A DNA stretch of 64,000 nucleotides from SZUA-265 sp966249405. GTDB lineage: Bacteria > Myxococcota_A > Polyangia > Polyangiales > Polyangiaceae. The notes under the pieces were generated by a model. The model was not told the DNA's origin. It made no database searches and worked only from the letters and a program-made list of their open reading frames with translations. The position numbers and the translations under genes are program-made. Positions 1-8,998 of this stretch are shown piece by piece; the stretch's first letter is position 1, and the number at the start of each line of letters is the position of its first letter. Location of the stretch: positions 1 to 64,000 of the forward strand of contig CBINDO010000003.1 of assembly GCA_966249405.1 (NCBI GenBank), given 5' to 3'.

Positions 1-1
1 G

Positions 2-181
2 ATCGGCAACGTGCGGCCTACCCACTTGCTCGATCGAGACGTGCTCGCGGCGTGGCACGGCCGTGCTCCAGAGATCCGTCCCGACCCTCAACCCAAGGTG
101 ACGGCGCGTCACATGCAGGCGCTCCCCGTCGAAGATGGTCGACGACGCCTACCGGTAATATCGAACGACGGTGCGACATGA
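2..181 (+). CDS. C-terminal end of an unidentified protein (5' partial)
   Basis: An open frame enters from the left edge and runs 59 codons to a TGA at 179-181. It overlaps the ATG of the next gene in an ATGA arrangement, which is typical of translationally coupled operon partners. The visible peptide is arginine- and proline-rich (it includes HLLDRDVLAAWHGRAPEIRP) and I do not recognise it. A chance open frame is possible, but the exact ATGA junction with a recognisable gene argues for a real C-terminus. Confidence 0.5.
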   Translation: MGNVRPTHLLDRDVLAAWHGRAPEIRPDPQPKVTARHMQALPVEDGRRRLPVISNDGAT

Positions 182-606
182 GCGAGCTTCCGCACACGGA
201 ACCCCGCGCTCCCTCCGACGCCTTCGTCTATGGGACGTTGCAGGTTCCGGCGGTGCTGCTGCGGGTTCTCGGTCGCGTGCCGGCGATGCTGAGCGCCGAA
301 CTCCACGGGTTCGTGCGCGGCCACGTCCGCGGCCAAACTTACCCCGCCATAGTCCCTCGTGCTGGGTCGTCGGTGTCGGGCGCCGTTCTGCTTTCAGTGC
401 AGGCGTCGGAGTGGCGGTTGCTCGATGCTTACGAAGGCGAGCTCTACGACCCGACGGAGGTGACGGTGACGATAGTGGGCCAAACGCGCCCCGCGCGCTG
501 CTACGTGTTGCGTGCACAATCTGCCGGTCTTTTCGACCCCGCGCCGTGGTCGCTCGAGAAGTTCATCCAGGCGGACCTAAAGGCGTATCTGGACGAGCTC
601 TCCTGA
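178..606 (+). CDS. gamma-glutamylcyclotransferase-like (AIG2/GGCT fold) protein
   Basis: This 142-aa protein has the family's N-terminal FVYGTL motif at about residues 14-19. Downstream are a V.A..W..LDAYEGELYDP segment and a C-terminal cyclotransferase-type tail. GGCT-fold enzymes cyclise gamma-glutamyl amines or amino acids to 5-oxoproline; the substrate here cannot be told. The ATG at 178 is chosen because it starts just ahead of the conserved beta strand and overlaps the upstream stop as ATGA. A longer frame back to 52 would add an arginine-rich stretch that does not resemble the family. It is probably cytoplasmic and cotranscribed with the partial gene before it. Confidence 0.75.
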   Translation: MSELPHTEPRAPSDAFVYGTLQVPAVLLRVLGRVPAMLSAELHGFVRGHVRGQTYPAIVPRAGSSVSGAVLLSVQASEWRLLDAYEGELYDPTEVTVTIVGQTRPARCYVLRAQSAGLFDPAPWSLEKFIQADLKAYLDELS

Positions 607-788
607 CGTGGAACTCCCGGTCATGGTCGCCACCGACGCGGCAGGAACCTTGGCGCGACCAGGTCGGCGACGGTTTGCGTACTACGGCAACGCGATCCCG
701 ACCAGGAGCCGCGGCGCCGCCCGAAAAAGGGGGCTTTGGCCCCGCTTCGATTGCATTGCCTACCCGGTTGAGCTTGACTGCTGGCCCC

Positions 789-1820
789 ATGCGGCTGCTC
801 ATCGAAGCTCACCATCCGGCGCACATCCACTTCTTCAAGAACGCCATCCGTGCGTGGGTCTCGCGCGGTGACCAGGTCAAGCTCTTGGGCCGTGACCGGG
901 ACGTGATGAAGCAACTGCTGACGGCGTACGACTACATCCCGAGCACGATTGCGACCACCCAGCAAAAAAACAGTCACTTTCCGCTCCAGGAGATGCTGCA
1001 ACGTCAAGCCACCGTAGCACGAGAGATCTATCAATTCGGCCCAGACCTCGTGCTCAGCTTGATGGGCAGTTATACCCAACCCGCGTCGCTGTTACGAGTC
1101 CCGAGCTTCATCTTCACCGACAGCGAGTTTCAGCACTTCAACCATCGGATCGCACACCCGTTCGCCACTCGCATCTACACGCCAACGTGTTTCTGGAAGG
1201 ACCTCGGCCCCAAACAGAGGCGGTACAAGGGCTACCACGAGCTCGCGTTCCTACATCCCAAGTACTTCACGCCGCGCGAAGAGGTACTGGACATGCTGGG
1301 TGTCGCGAAGCACGAATACATCGTGGTGCGAGTCTCGGCGTGGGACACTCTTCACGACGTGGGCCAATCGGGCTTCGGCTCTGCGCTAGGCGAGTTCATG
1401 GATGCGGCCCTCGCAAAGTACAAGGTGCTGATCGTGCCAGAGAAGGGCATCCTCGACCCCAGATACGAAGCGTATCGCATGAAGATCCGCCCCGACTACT
1501 ACCACGATGCGCTCGCGTTCGCGCGCTTCGTCGTCACCGAGGGCGCGTCGACCGCGTCCGAGGCTGCGTGCCTGGGCGTGCCAGCGGTGTATCTGAATAC
1601 GACCTCGCGCGGCTACCTCGACGATATCCAGATGCGGTACAACCTCGTCGCCTGTCACACCGATGCGCGCACCGCACTGCGCACGGTGGGCGAGTGGCTC
1701 GCGTCCCCTCCCGATATCGAAGAGAGCAAGAAAGCGCAAGCGCGCCTGCTCGAAGAGCACATCGACGTCACCGAATACGTCTTGCGCGAAGTCGACGCAG
1801 CCGTGAACGGGGGCCTCTAG
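789..1820 (+). CDS. DUF354 family protein (GT-B / UDP-GlcNAc 2-epimerase-like fold)
   Basis: This 343-aa protein begins MRLLIEAHHPAHIHFFKN, the characteristic start of DUF354, with its histidine-rich first loop. It continues with the family's RDRDVMKQLL segment, a SLMGSYTQPASLL loop and a C-terminal FVVTEGASTASEAACLGVPA motif, which is the nucleotide-sugar-binding-like G-x-S/T-x3-E-A-x3-G signature of GT-B enzymes. DUF354 proteins are inferred to act in surface polysaccharide assembly; none of that chemistry is proven here. The ATG at 789 is chosen because the fold starts there, although the frame stays open to 171. The 182 bp before it holds no recognisable gene. It precedes the GH94 gene by 51 bp and may share its transcript. 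Confidence 0.8.
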   Translation: MRLLIEAHHPAHIHFFKNAIRAWVSRGDQVKLLGRDRDVMKQLLTAYDYIPSTIATTQQKNSHFPLQEMLQRQATVAREIYQFGPDLVLSLMGSYTQPASLLRVPSFIFTDSEFQHFNHRIAHPFATRIYTPTCFWKDLGPKQRRYKGYHELAFLHPKYFTPREEVLDMLGVAKHEYIVVRVSAWDTLHDVGQSGFGSALGEFMDAALAKYKVLIVPEKGILDPRYEAYRMKIRPDYYHDALAFARFVVTEGASTASEAACLGVPAVYLNTTSRGYLDDIQMRYNLVACHTDARTALRTVGEWLASPPDIEESKKAQARLLEEHIDVTEYVLREVDAAVNGGL

Positions 1821-1871
1821 CCCAAGTTTCGGTCGCCTCCGACCCAATTAACCCCAAACCAACACAAAGCC

Positions 1872-4256
1872 ATGCGTTACGGATACTTTGACGACGAAAA
1901 CCGCGAATACGTGATCGAGCGTCCAGACACTCCAAGGTCCTGGACGAACTATCTCGGCTCCACCGAATACGGCGCGATCACGACCAACAACGCCGGCGGA
2001 TACAGCTTCTACAAGTCTGCAGCCCAAGGTCGCTTCGTACGTCTGCGTTTCAACAGCGTGCCGATGGATCAGCCGGGTCGCTACATCTACCTCCGCGACG
2101 ACGACAGCGCCGACTATTGGTCGGCGAGTTGGCAGCCCGTTGGTAAACCCCTCGATCAATACAAGAGCGAATGCCGTCACGGCACGGCATACACCAAGAT
2201 CACCAGCACCTATTCCGGCATCACCAGCGAAACGACGTACTTCGTTCCGCTCGGCTGCGACTTCGAGATTTGGCTGGTCAAGGTGACCAACGACGGCAAC
2301 ACGAAGCGCCGCTTGAGCGCCTTCACCTTTTTGGAGTTCGCCAACGAGTGGCACCACTACCACGACCAGGTCAACCTGCAGTTCAGCCAATACACGGTGA
2401 AGATGGCCGTCGAAAACGGCATCGTGCAGTGCGGGATCTTGGACAACGTCCCCGCCGATCCGGAGAACTTCGAGAACCGCGACCAGAGCCGTCACAGCTT
2501 CTTGGCGCTCGTGAACAGCGAGGTCGTCGGCTATGACACGTCTCGCGAGACTTTCCTCGGCCCCTACCGAACCTATCGTGATCCGCTCGTCGTCGCGGAG
2601 GGCGCCTGCAAAGGCAGCTTGGCTCACGGCGACAACGCTTGCGGCACCGTCCACACCAAGTTCGAGCTGAACCCCGGTGAGACGAAAGTATTCTGGGTGA
2701 TCTTGGGTGTGGGCAAAGCCAGCGACGCTGGGCTCCGCGCCAAGGTCAAATTCTCGACGTTGAGCGAGGTCGAGCAGGGTTTGGCCGCGCTCAAGAACTA
2801 CTGGCACTCGCGGCTCGGTAACCTCACGGTCGAGACGCCGGACGCTGACTTCAACAGCATGATCAACGTCTGGAACGCGTACAACTGTTTGATCACCTAC
2901 GCGTGGAGTCGCGCCGCGAGCCTCGTGTACTCGGGTGAACGCGACGGGCTGGGTTACCGCGACACGGTTCAAGACATGCTCGGTGTCTTGCCGGCGATCG
3001 CCGAAGAAGCGCGGGGCCGTCTGGAGCTCATGATCACTGGTCAGAACTCGACCGGCGGAGCCATGCCGGTGGTGAAGCCGTTTGCGCATCGGCCTGGTCA
3101 CGAGGCGCCGACGACGCACTACCGCTCCGACGACTGCTTGTGGCTGTTCAACACCGTGCCTGCGTTCGTCAAAGAGACGGGCGACATGGCGTTTTACGAC
3201 AAGGTCTTGCCGTATTCGGACAAGGGTGAGGCCACGGTGCTGGGCCACCTGCGCCGCGCGCTCGAGTTCAACATCGAGCGCAGTGGTGCTCACGGGTTAC
3301 CGTGCGGTCTCGAAGCCGACTGGAACGACTGTTTGCGCTTGGGTGAGCGCGGCGAGAGCGTGTTCGTCACGTTCCAGCTCAGGTATGGTCTCAAGACGTA
3401 CATCGAGATCTGTACGCGGCTGAAGCGGGAGGGCGAGGTCGCGTGGGCTCAGGGCCAACTCGAGCGGCTGGACAAGGCGATCCAAACGCACTGTTGGGAC
3501 GGCGAGTGGTTCGTGCGCGCGTATCACGAGAACGGCAGCGTCATCGGCGCTCGCAGCTGTGGGGAAGGCATGATCTTCCTCAATACCCAGTCATGGGGCG
3601 TGCTCAGCGGCGCCGCGACCGCTGCCCAAGCGGACAAGGCGATGCAATCGGCGAACAAGTATCTGGCCACCGACTACGGGCTGGCAATTTGTGACCCGCC
3701 CTACAAGACCGCCGAGACGAGCGTGATCCGCGCCATGGTGCTCAACGAAGGCCAGAAGGAGAACGCCGGCATCTTCTGCCATCCACAAGGTTGGGCCGTG
3801 ATCGCCGAGACGATGCTGGGCAACGCCGACCGCGCGTACGCGTATTATCGGGCGTACATGCCCTCGGCTTACAACGACCGCGCAGAGATCCGTCAAATTG
3901 AGCCGTACGTGCACTGTCAGTCGACGCACAGCAAATACAGCGGCTTGTTCGGAGCGAGCCGTCTACCGTGGCTCAGCGGCACGGCTTCTTGGAGCTACTT
4001 CGCCGCGACTCAACACATCTTGGGTATTCAACCCGACTACGATGGCTTGCGGATCGCTCCGTGCTTGCCGCACGTGTGGCCGAAGGTCTCCGTCTCACGA
4101 ACGTTCCGGGGTTGCCGCTTCGACATCCAGATCGTCAACGGCAAGAACGGTACCGACGTAAAGTCGTTGGTGGTGAACGGAGAGGCCGTGACGGGAAACC
4201 TGATCCCGACCAACCTGTTCAAAGATCACAACGTGGTAACCGTAGAACTGTTCTGA
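1872..4256 (+). CDS. GH94 family glycoside phosphorylase (cellobiose/chitobiose phosphorylase-like)
   Basis: This 794-aa protein has the usual length for GH94. It starts MRYGYFDDENREYVI and contains WTNYLGS, a GGYSFY block, YLRDDD, and GLGYRDTVQDMLG. The catalytic-acid motif is ADWNDCL, with Asp about residue 483. The C-terminus has the family's LSGTASW and GI.PDYDGL.I.PCLP motifs. GH94 enzymes reversibly phosphorolyse beta-linked disaccharides to a sugar 1-phosphate and a free sugar, saving ATP. The N-terminal block resembles both cellobiose and N,N'-diacetylchitobiose phosphorylases, so the substrate is left open. No signal peptide is seen, so it is cytoplasmic, which implies import of a disaccharide. 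No strong Shine-Dalgarno precedes the ATG. A hairpin follows the stop. Confidence 0.9.
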   Translation: MRYGYFDDENREYVIERPDTPRSWTNYLGSTEYGAITTNNAGGYSFYKSAAQGRFVRLRFNSVPMDQPGRYIYLRDDDSADYWSASWQPVGKPLDQYKSECRHGTAYTKITSTYSGITSETTYFVPLGCDFEIWLVKVTNDGNTKRRLSAFTFLEFANEWHHYHDQVNLQFSQYTVKMAVENGIVQCGILDNVPADPENFENRDQSRHSFLALVNSEVVGYDTSRETFLGPYRTYRDPLVVAEGACKGSLAHGDNACGTVHTKFELNPGETKVFWVILGVGKASDAGLRAKVKFSTLSEVEQGLAALKNYWHSRLGNLTVETPDADFNSMINVWNAYNCLITYAWSRAASLVYSGERDGLGYRDTVQDMLGVLPAIAEEARGRLELMITGQNSTGGAMPVVKPFAHRPGHEAPTTHYRSDDCLWLFNTVPAFVKETGDMAFYDKVLPYSDKGEATVLGHLRRALEFNIERSGAHGLPCGLEADWNDCLRLGERGESVFVTFQLRYGLKTYIEICTRLKREGEVAWAQGQLERLDKAIQTHCWDGEWFVRAYHENGSVIGARSCGEGMIFLNTQSWGVLSGAATAAQADKAMQSANKYLATDYGLAICDPPYKTAETSVIRAMVLNEGQKENAGIFCHPQGWAVIAETMLGNADRAYAYYRAYMPSAYNDRAEIRQIEPYVHCQSTHSKYSGLFGASRLPWLSGTASWSYFAATQHILGIQPDYDGLRIAPCLPHVWPKVSVSRTFRGCRFDIQIVNGKNGTDVKSLVVNGEAVTGNLIPTNLFKDHNVVTVELF

Positions 4257-4262
4257 GGAGCA

Positions 4263-4300
4263 CTCGGGCTGGGCCGTTCACGTAGCTGCCCAGCCCCGAG
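4263..4300 (+). terminator. Candidate terminator after the GH94 gene
   Basis: A 12-bp stem (CTCGGGCTGGGC against GCCCAGCC-CCGAG with one bulged C) with a 13-nt loop lies 6 nt after the GH94 stop. It is followed by a short GTTTAT rather than a long T tract. It separates GH94 from slyX. Confidence 0.5.
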
Positions 4301-4337
4301 CGCCGTTTATGCCAACGCCGCGCGACTAGGAGAGCCC

Positions 4338-4535
4338 ATGGAAGAGCGCTTTTGTATTTTGGAAACCAAGGTCTCCTACCACGACAAAGACCTGTCCGAA
4401 CTCAACCAGATCGTGTTCCGGCAACAGCAACTCATCGAGCGCCTGCAAGCGCAGCTCAAGGTAGTTACCGAGCAACTGAAAGGCGTGGGCATAGAGGTCG
4501 ACCCGTCCCGGCACCAGAAGCCGCCGCACTATTGA
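4338..4535 (+). CDS. slyX: SlyX family protein
   Basis: This small 65-aa protein is a predicted amphipathic coiled coil (E..F..LETKVSYHD..LSELN..VFRQQ..IERL) ending in the family's diagnostic PPHY tail. SlyX proteins are about 70 aa and of unknown biochemical role. A good Shine-Dalgarno (AGGAGA, 4330-4335) sits 4 nt before the ATG. The aminotransferase frame overlaps this region further upstream, but its real start lies downstream of this stop. Confidence 0.85.
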   Translation: MEERFCILETKVSYHDKDLSELNQIVFRQQQLIERLQAQLKVVTEQLKGVGIEVDPSRHQKPPHY

Positions 4536-4639
4536 GCGCAGCGTGTGCCCGTTGCCGCGCGCTGCGTGTTGTCGCACCTCACACGACACGCAGAACTTGG
4601 CGCCGCGCGGATTTGCGGGGAAAATGGAGAGGAGGACCC

Positions 4640-6076
4640 ATGCAAACGCCTTCCGAGCCCCCGCCGTCCGCAGCCTCGACCCCGGCCACCGTTGCCGCAA
4701 CGCCAACAACCGGAGACACGCCGCGTTTTCCGGGGCCGGTCAGCGCGGTGTTGCTTGCTGAGCTCGACCGCTACGTGCGCGCCGAGCCGAGGCCGTTCGC
4801 GCTCGATCTGAAGCGCGGCCACGGCATGTATCTGGTTACCGTAGACGGGCAAGAGCTGTTCGACTGGGCCGGCTATTTCGGATCCAAGTTAATCGCCCAC
4901 AATCACCCGCGGCTCTACGAACCAGATTACGCGACGCGTTTACTCACCGCCGCAAACAACAAGGTGGGCAATCCCGACTTCTTGACGCCCGAATGCGTCG
5001 CCTATTATCGGTTGCTCTACGAGCTCGCGCCGCGCTGCATGCTCGGGCCCGAGCTCGAGGTATATGCCGTCAACTCGGGTGCCGAAGCGGTCGAGAACAT
5101 GATGAAGTATCTCATCAATCTCCACCGCGAACGGTTGCAGGCTGCGGGCAAAACGGAAGGGGCCAAACGGTTCGTCTACTTCGACCAGGCGTTCCACGGT
5201 CGTACGGTCTTCGCGCTCAACGTCACGCGTCTGCGCCAAGACCCGACGATGACGAAAGACTTCCACGGCATCATCCCGCACAACGTGCAAGTGCCGTTTC
5301 CCTACCTCGACAACTCGCGACCGCCCGCCGAAAGTGAAGCCAGGGCCCAAGCCAGCTTATCGACCATCGAGGCGGTGTTGCGTCAACACCGAGACGAAGT
5401 CGTAGCCGTAATCGTGGAGCCGCTACAGGGGGCGGGCGGGCATCGCGTCGCACCCGCGAGCTTCTTTCCGCAGCTGTCCGCGTTGTGTCAGCGCTACGAA
5501 ACGCAGCTCGGCTTCGACGAAGTCCAAACTGCGGGAGGTCAAACCGGCACCTTCTTCGCGATCGATGGCCTCGACCTGCCATTCCCACCTCAGGCAGTGG
5601 CCACGGGAAAGAAGCTCGGAAACGGCGTCGTTTACATGCGGCGCACCATGACGGACCGCGGGATCCTCGACAGCACCTGGGGCGGCACGCTCGCCGACAT
5701 GGTGCGCTTCGTCCAAGAGATGACGATCGTCCGCGAAGAGCGGCTGATCGAGGCAGTGCCAGACAAGGCCGCGCATCTCCAGGGCGTGCTGGAGCAGCTG
5801 AACACGGAGTTCCCCGAGCTCATCTACAACGTACGTGGGCTCGGAATTTACCAAGGGTTCTCGATGCGTCATCCGGCCCACAAAGGCCTGCTCGTCAGCC
5901 TCGCGCTGCAGCGAGAGCAGCTGGTGTTGCTCGGAGCCGGCACACGCTCGATTCGGCTGCGTCCGCACTTGAACGTGACCAAGGCCGACATCGACGAGCT
6001 GGGCGTCAGGTTGCGGCGTTTACTGGCGAGGCCGGAGTTCAGCGACGCGGCTCCGCCGAGCTTCCGCGACGAGTGA
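4640..6076 (+). CDS. lat: Class III PLP aminotransferase, probable L-lysine 6-transaminase
   Basis: This 478-aa protein is a fold-type I aminotransferase. It has VNSGAEAVENMMK at the cofactor phosphate site, FDQAFHGRT, an EPLQGAGG motif, the PLP-N1-binding GFDEVQTAGGQTG, and ATGKKLGNG, where Lys324 is the predicted Schiff-base lysine. STWGGTLADMVR and GTRSIRLRPHLNV near the C-terminus match the lysine-epsilon-aminotransferase (LAT) subgroup better than ornithine or GABA aminotransferases. LAT converts L-lysine and 2-oxoglutarate to 2-aminoadipate semialdehyde and glutamate in lysine breakdown. The ATG at 4640 is chosen for its GGAGAGGAGG site 4-14 nt upstream. The first 40 residues are Pro/Ala/Thr-rich and poorly conserved. 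The lysine specificity is inference from motif similarity. Confidence 0.8.
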   Translation: MQTPSEPPPSAASTPATVAATPTTGDTPRFPGPVSAVLLAELDRYVRAEPRPFALDLKRGHGMYLVTVDGQELFDWAGYFGSKLIAHNHPRLYEPDYATRLLTAANNKVGNPDFLTPECVAYYRLLYELAPRCMLGPELEVYAVNSGAEAVENMMKYLINLHRERLQAAGKTEGAKRFVYFDQAFHGRTVFALNVTRLRQDPTMTKDFHGIIPHNVQVPFPYLDNSRPPAESEARAQASLSTIEAVLRQHRDEVVAVIVEPLQGAGGHRVAPASFFPQLSALCQRYETQLGFDEVQTAGGQTGTFFAIDGLDLPFPPQAVATGKKLGNGVVYMRRTMTDRGILDSTWGGTLADMVRFVQEMTIVREERLIEAVPDKAAHLQGVLEQLNTEFPELIYNVRGLGIYQGFSMRHPAHKGLLVSLALQREQLVLLGAGTRSIRLRPHLNVTKADIDELGVRLRRLLARPEFSDAAPPSFRDE

Positions 6077-6217
6077 GCGCCGGTGGCCAGAGTGAGCCGT
6101 TATGCGCGGTGAAAGTTGGGCAACGCGCTCGACGACGCTCCTCGCCGAGCCTGGTGTCGGCGCGCCGTCACTGGGTTGAGTACCCAGGCCCTGCCCGCCG
6201 TGTTAAACCTCGGCCAA

Positions 6218-7393
6218 GTGCGTCGAATCGTCTTTGCCATCGCGCTGGGGGTATGGTGGTTATCCGTCCCCCGGGTAAACGCTGAGCCAATCACCGGGCA
6301 AACGCCGGACGCACACCTCACTCCCCAGCTAACTTGGCAGGCTCCTCCGACCTGCCCCGCTCCAAAACCCCTACCCTCTATGCGTACCGCCGCGACGTTC
6401 GAGCGCGGGCCGTCGGTGGTGGTCGTGACCGAAACGGGCGGTTTTGGGGCGGTGATGTTGGCCCGTTGGGGTGGCCACGAGCTAACGCGCAGGTTTAGCG
6501 CGCGCACCTGTGACGAGATCAACGGCGCAGTGCTCGTTTCGCTGTCGCTGCTCGACGCCGGCACCGCGGAATTGTCTCCGGTGGGCTCGGCCCCCGAAAC
6601 CGAGCCCGTCGTTGGCGACGTCACGGCACCGTCAGACGCTCCAAACCCAACGCCCAACGACGCCTCAACGTCGCCTCCACCCGCGTCCAATCTCGACCCG
6701 GGATTGCCCGCCACGCTGCCGAACGAGGCAAACGGTGCGGTTCCGGACCCTACTCCGGTCGCGGCCGAAACCAGGGCAGATTCGGCCAACGCGGCGGAGG
6801 CCCTGCCAAGGGCGCCCGCCGCAGCAGAGGCGCCCAAAAGTGAAGAAAAAACGGTCCCTGACGCGCCATCGGACGGGGAGACGGCTTCGTTACCGCTCGT
6901 CGAAACGGTGGGTTTGGTGATTGGGGCCGGCACGGACTCACTGCAGTGGGCTACCGCGGGCGTGGGAGGCGCCGTGAGCATGGGAGTCGGAGCGTGGCGA
7001 GGATCCCTGCAAGTTACCGGAAGTAGGTCGTTGACGACTGCGGCGATGGCTGGCGTCGATGTGCAGGTTTGGCTCGGCGAGCCGCGGCTCCGGGCGTGTC
7101 ATGGCTGGAACGGCACGCTGCGTTGGGCAGTGTGCGCAGCGGGTTTCGTCACTTTTCTGCGCGCCACGGCTACCAACGTCGAGCAGCCAACTGCCGACTG
7201 GACGTGGTTACCTGGCGCAGGACTCGACGGCGAGTTCGCCGTGCAATTGACCAACCGCTGGGAGTGGGTGACCAGGTTGGAACTGAGCGTCCGCGCGCAC
7301 CGCGCCGATTTGTTCGTCGAGGGCCGCGGTAAGCTCGTGGAGTTGGGTCCCGTGGCTGGACGGGTTTGGCTAGGACCACGTTGGACGCTCTGA
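6218..7393 (+). CDS. Secreted or periplasmic hypothetical protein with Pro/Ala-rich linker and beta-rich C-terminal domain
   Basis: The protein has about 391 residues if the GTG at 6218 is used, which opens directly into a signal-peptide-like RRIVFAIALGVWWLSVPRVNA. The frame is open back to 6116, adding 34 residues of unconvincing sequence. A short N-terminal domain (residues ~25-110) is followed by about 110 residues of Pro/Ala/Glu-rich linker. The C-terminal domain has alternating hydrophobic strands and repeated WxWxTRLELSVRAHRADLFV-type segments that could be outer-membrane beta strands. It lies 77 bp before an ECF sigma factor gene, an arrangement seen for genes controlled with the sigma factor. 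I do not recognise a family. Confidence 0.6.
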   Translation: MRRIVFAIALGVWWLSVPRVNAEPITGQTPDAHLTPQLTWQAPPTCPAPKPLPSMRTAATFERGPSVVVVTETGGFGAVMLARWGGHELTRRFSARTCDEINGAVLVSLSLLDAGTAELSPVGSAPETEPVVGDVTAPSDAPNPTPNDASTSPPPASNLDPGLPATLPNEANGAVPDPTPVAAETRADSANAAEALPRAPAAAEAPKSEEKTVPDAPSDGETASLPLVETVGLVIGAGTDSLQWATAGVGGAVSMGVGAWRGSLQVTGSRSLTTAAMAGVDVQVWLGEPRLRACHGWNGTLRWAVCAAGFVTFLRATATNVEQPTADWTWLPGAGLDGEFAVQLTNRWEWVTRLELSVRAHRADLFVEGRGKLVELGPVAGRVWLGPRWTL

Positions 7394-7470
7394 ATGTGAA
7401 TCAGGGCTAGGTGGGGTGACCCGATTGGTTACGCGCCTCGACCGGCCGTGTTTTTCTCGTTCCGCGGCGC

Positions 7471-8103
7471 GTGCTCGCCGACACTCACTGGAAAGCCAAC
7501 CCTCGACCCGTGTTTTTCCGTGATTCTCCTGCCACAAGCCAGCCCGACTGGGAAACCATGCGCGCCGAGCTCATCCCGCGGGCATGGCGAACGTTGTTGC
7601 GGCTGGGCGTGCCTCGAGATGCCGTGGAGGACGCGACCCAAGATGCGCTGCTCGTCCTCCACCGTCGCCGCGACGAGTTTCGAGGGGATTCCCGGTGGGA
7701 CACGTGGTTCTTCGGCATCCTGCTTCGCACCGCGCAAGCTTACCGGCGTCGAGCACGACGTGAACGAGCGCAACTTCTGCCCTTGGACGCCGACGTTTTC
7801 GCGCCGTTTGCGACGTCGGGGCCGAGCCCTTTGGACGAAACGGAACGGAGGGCCGCTGCTGCGTTGCTTCACCGCTTACTTCGGGAGCTGCCCGACTCCC
7901 TGCGCGAGATATTCGTGCTGGTGGAGCTCGAAGAGTTGGAATTGCAGCCCGCAGCCGACGTATTGGGGTGGTCACTTTCCACCGCCAAAGGTCGACTGCG
8001 CGACGCCCGCAAGGCGTTCAATGCGGCAGTCGACCGAACGCGCGCTCAAAACCGCCACCTGGAGGCCAAGAGCTCATGCTCGAACGTGACGAAGATTCGC
8101 TGA
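7471..8103 (+). CDS. ECF-type RNA polymerase sigma factor
   Basis: This sigma-70 family protein of 210 aa has region 2 at PRAWRTLLRLGVPRDAVEDA followed by TQDALLVLHRRRDEFRGDSR, ending in the -10-binding WDTWFFGILLRTAQAYRRRAR helix. Region 4 is LLRELPDSLREIFVLVELEE with the HTH ADVLGWSLSTAKGRLRDARK. The listed start is a GTG. An in-frame ATG at 7558 with a weak GGGAA nearby would remove 29 non-conserved residues and is equally plausible. The 3' end overlaps the anti-sigma-like gene by 28 bp, so the two are coupled. Confidence 0.85.
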   Translation: MLADTHWKANPRPVFFRDSPATSQPDWETMRAELIPRAWRTLLRLGVPRDAVEDATQDALLVLHRRRDEFRGDSRWDTWFFGILLRTAQAYRRRARRERAQLLPLDADVFAPFATSGPSPLDETERRAAAALLHRLLRELPDSLREIFVLVELEELELQPAADVLGWSLSTAKGRLRDARKAFNAAVDRTRAQNRHLEAKSSCSNVTKIR

Positions 8104-8975
8104 CCGAGGACGCGCGCTCGCTGCTCCGCGCCGCACGCGGCGGCGAGGCTCCAACGGCTTCCGAATATACCCGCATCAAAAGCGCTCTCCTCGAACAGGA
8201 ACGCAGCCTCGGGTCTCAGGAGCTGGTGCGGCGAAGCTCCGCGAACGCCTCGCCGAAGTCTATTCCGGCTTGGCGCTCGCGATGGCGGGCGACGTTGCTG
8301 GCGGCGTTGGTGGTATCCGGCAGCATCGGTGCGGTGGCGAGTCCACAGCTCCGAGATGCGGTGAGACAATTGACCGAAGTATTACCATCGTTCATCCAAC
8401 GGCAATCCAACGCGGAGCTGCCGAGTAGCGTGGGCGGTCAATCCCGCGGTTCGACGGCCACTTCGGCGCCCTTCTTACCCCCTCCACCACAGGCCCACGA
8501 CCCCGGTTCGGTCGACGCCGCGCCCAACGCCACCCCAAGCACCACGTCGCAAACGCTCAGCGCTGCCGCGCGCGACCGTCCCACGGAAACGGTGGAACCG
8601 GCGACGTCGGGACGCGAAGAGTCGAGCAAACGCAGCTCGAGAGCCAACACTCCGAATCGGAGCATCGACACCGAACTCGAGTTGGTCGTCGCCGCCCGCA
8701 ACGCGCTCACACGCGGCGACCATCCCGAAGTGCAACGGCTGGTTCGCGTTCATCGGAGCAAGTTCGCGCAAGGTGAGCTTGCACCCGAAGTGGCAGGGAT
8801 CCGAGCGCTGAGCGATTGCCGCAGCGGAGCAGGTTCACGGTCTGCAGCTGCTTACCTCGAACGTTACCCAGAAACCCTCCTCACTCCGGGCTTGCGCAAA
8901 GAGTGTCGACTCGATGCGATTTCCGTTCCGCCAACTCCCAACGAACGCACTCAAGGAACGACGACTCGACAATGA
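8076..8975 (+). CDS. Single-pass membrane protein, probable anti-sigma factor
   Basis: This 299-aa protein has a cytoplasmic N-terminus of about 65 residues with acidic helices (SLTEDARSLLRAARGG). One membrane segment follows (WRATLLAALVVSGSIGAVA), then a long Pro/Ser/Thr-rich periplasmic linker and a C-terminal helical domain with ARNALTRGDHPEVQRLVRVH, which looks TPR-like. The layout (overlap with an ECF sigma gene, short cytoplasmic head, one TM) fits an anti-sigma factor, but no zinc-binding HxxxCxxC motif is present. The ATG at 8076 has GGAGG at 8061-8065. The stop codon is followed within one base by candidate starts of the next gene. Confidence 0.65.
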   Translation: MLERDEDSLTEDARSLLRAARGGEAPTASEYTRIKSALLEQERSLGSQELVRRSSANASPKSIPAWRSRWRATLLAALVVSGSIGAVASPQLRDAVRQLTEVLPSFIQRQSNAELPSSVGGQSRGSTATSAPFLPPPPQAHDPGSVDAAPNATPSTTSQTLSAAARDRPTETVEPATSGREESSKRSSRANTPNRSIDTELELVVAARNALTRGDHPEVQRLVRVHRSKFAQGELAPEVAGIRALSDCRSGAGSRSAAAYLERYPETLLTPGLRKECRLDAISVPPTPNERTQGTTTRQ

Positions 8976-8998
8976 TGAGCGTCGTCAGGGAGATATTC

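Noticed and set aside
171..788. N-terminal extension of the DUF354 protein back to 171
   Set aside because: The added 206 residues are Arg/Pro-rich and overlap the GGCT-like gene in another frame. The DUF354 fold begins exactly at the ATG at 789.
1848..3293. A 481-codon minus-strand open frame opposite the GH94 gene
   Set aside because: It is antisense to a full-length GH94 gene and has no family features.
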